A stretch of DNA of 7,727 bases, from positions 11,510 through 19,236 of the forward strand of contig PALY01000068.1 in NCBI GenBank assembly GCA_002707085.1, written 5' to 3'. The notes beneath the pieces were generated by a model. It worked only from the letters and a program-made list of their open reading frames with translations. It searched no databases and was not told where the DNA came from. Positions 7,053-7,727 of the stretch are shown piece after piece. The stretch is from Deltaproteobacteria bacterium (GTDB taxonomy: Bacteria > Myxococcota_A > UBA796). How positions within the stretch are numbered: the first letter of the stretch is position 1; each line of letters opens with the position of its first letter. Position numbers and translations under genes: made by a program.

Positions 7053-7727
7053 CGCCCCAGGACGCAAGGTTCGATACCCAATCACACCATCTCCAGCCGC
7101 ATCAGCCGGACCCAACACCGCTTCAATGCGGGTGCGCGAACGCTTGAATTGATCTTCACCCGGCAATGGCACCAAAAAGGCCAAATAGCTGATCCCATTT
7201 TTGTGCATGTGTTCGAAGTCGCTGGCGATCGTCGCCGAGTTGGGCAGGATGCCCCCCTGCGCATAGTTCACCATTCCATAGCGTTCCCGGTAGTCCAGAA
7301 TCGACGTTTTGCAGTAGCCAACCACAGGCCGCTCAATCACAAGACCATTCCACAAATGCGCTTCTGGTGGCACCTTGCTCTTGATCGGAACACCCATCAC
7401 AGCCCCAGTCTCCGGTAGCGCGTCAAAGCCAGCAGGGGGTTGAAATGCGCGGGCTTGCATCGGTACCGATGGAACCGTTCCAAACACCCATTCTGCCGCA
7501 ATCAACAACAATACAATGCTGGCAAAAATACGGCGCCGGTGGACCGAAATACTCTCCACCAAAAAGGCCAGCCCCACAACCAAAACAAAGGCCACACCCG
7601 TCATAAAGCGCAGGGTCGTTCCCATCTGGTCCAAACCGGGAAACAATGAAAGCAAGTCGGCGGGCATGGGTAGATCGACTTCACTTCCCCTCGCCCACGA
7701 AAACTCAGGCCCCAGCGCAAATAAGAG
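7035..7727 (-). CDS. C-terminal part of a GT-C-like membrane protein, N-terminus beyond window
   Basis: The frame is open to the right edge, with 20 further codons before the first internal ATG at 7667, so 230 C-terminal residues are visible and the true start lies outside. The fragment opens with LLFALGPEFS (1-10) and MPADLLSLFPGLDQMGTTLRF (21-41), a loop pattern common in YfhO/GT-C-type proteins ('LGP...LP.ALL..LPG...R..RF') and comparable to LLRQLPVFDSMRFPARF of the gene at the left edge. Two membrane segments follow (about 41-57 and 67-83), then a ~145-residue soluble domain with ALPETGAVMGVPI, ERPVVGYCKT and a stretch around HKNGISYLAFLVPLPGED, which resembles the tails of large uncharacterised bacterial membrane proteins predicted to be glycosyltransferases. 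The gene ends with TGA at 7037-7035, 18 bases inside the convergent crotonase gene. No specific function can be named; the membrane-protein call is firm, the GT-C assignment moderate. Confidence 0.75.
   Translation of the reverse strand, partial: LLFALGPEFSWARGSEVDLPMPADLLSLFPGLDQMGTTLRFMTGVAFVLVVGLAFLVESISVHRRRIFASIVLLLIAAEWVFGTVPSVPMQARAFQPPAGFDALPETGAVMGVPIKSKVPPEAHLWNGLVIERPVVGYCKTSILDYRERYGMVNYAQGGILPNSATIASDFEHMHKNGISYLAFLVPLPGEDQFKRSRTRIEAVLGPADAAGDGVIGYRTLRPGASPTQD

Noticed and set aside
1..7727. Mobile elements, CRISPR arrays, tRNA or rRNA genes
   Set aside because: No transposase, integrase, spaced direct repeats, terminal inverted repeats or tRNA-like cloverleaf was recognised, and coding genes fill almost the whole window.

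Overview
The window holds six protein-coding genes packed almost end to end. Two of them run off the edges. No rRNA, tRNA, mobile element, CRISPR array or long repeat was seen, and no stretch over 100 bases lacks a gene. The sequence suggests a Gram-negative bacterium of moderate GC (roughly 55%, judged from a few counted lines): there is a Sec-type signal peptide on a YceI-like periplasmic protein, and several large polytopic membrane proteins of the GT-C glycosyltransferase type. The mix (YfhO-like protein, GT39-TPR fusion, membrane-anchored glutamate-synthase-like protein) would fit a deltaproteobacterial/myxococcal-type lineage or another environmental Gram-negative group. That placement is a guess.

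Layout. Bases 1-4163, minus strand: a two-gene unit made of a GT39-type glycosyltransferase with six C-terminal TPR repeats (2034-4163), followed 9 bases downstream by a YfhO-like membrane protein (1-2024, C-terminus beyond the left edge). Bases 4164-4204: a 41-base divergent gap. Bases 4205-4759, plus: a YceI-family exported protein. Bases 4764-6257, minus: a membrane-anchored FMN/iron-sulfur glutamate-synthase-like protein, ending only 4 bases from the YceI stop. Bases 6258-6350: a 93-base divergent gap with a near-palindrome. Bases 6351-7052, plus: a short crotonase-fold protein resembling delta3,delta2-enoyl-CoA isomerases. Bases 7035-7727, minus: the C-terminal part of a third large membrane protein, overlapping the crotonase gene tail to tail by 18 bases.

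How the genes may fit together. The three membrane proteins share GT-C-like features and probably act in envelope glycan assembly using polyprenyl-linked sugars. The YceI protein, whose family includes isoprenoid binders, is transcribed divergently from the GT39 gene, which makes a functional link conceivable but unproven. The glutamate-synthase-like protein and the crotonase are divergent neighbours that may share a control region; nothing in the sequence ties them to the glycan genes. Both strands show a strong compositional bias (plus strand rich in A and C) whatever the gene direction, which points to replication-strand asymmetry.

I did not find a convincing new multi-gene system. The most unusual items are the GT39-TPR/YfhO pair beside a YceI gene, the stand-alone glutamate-synthase-like protein, and the single-Glu crotonase.
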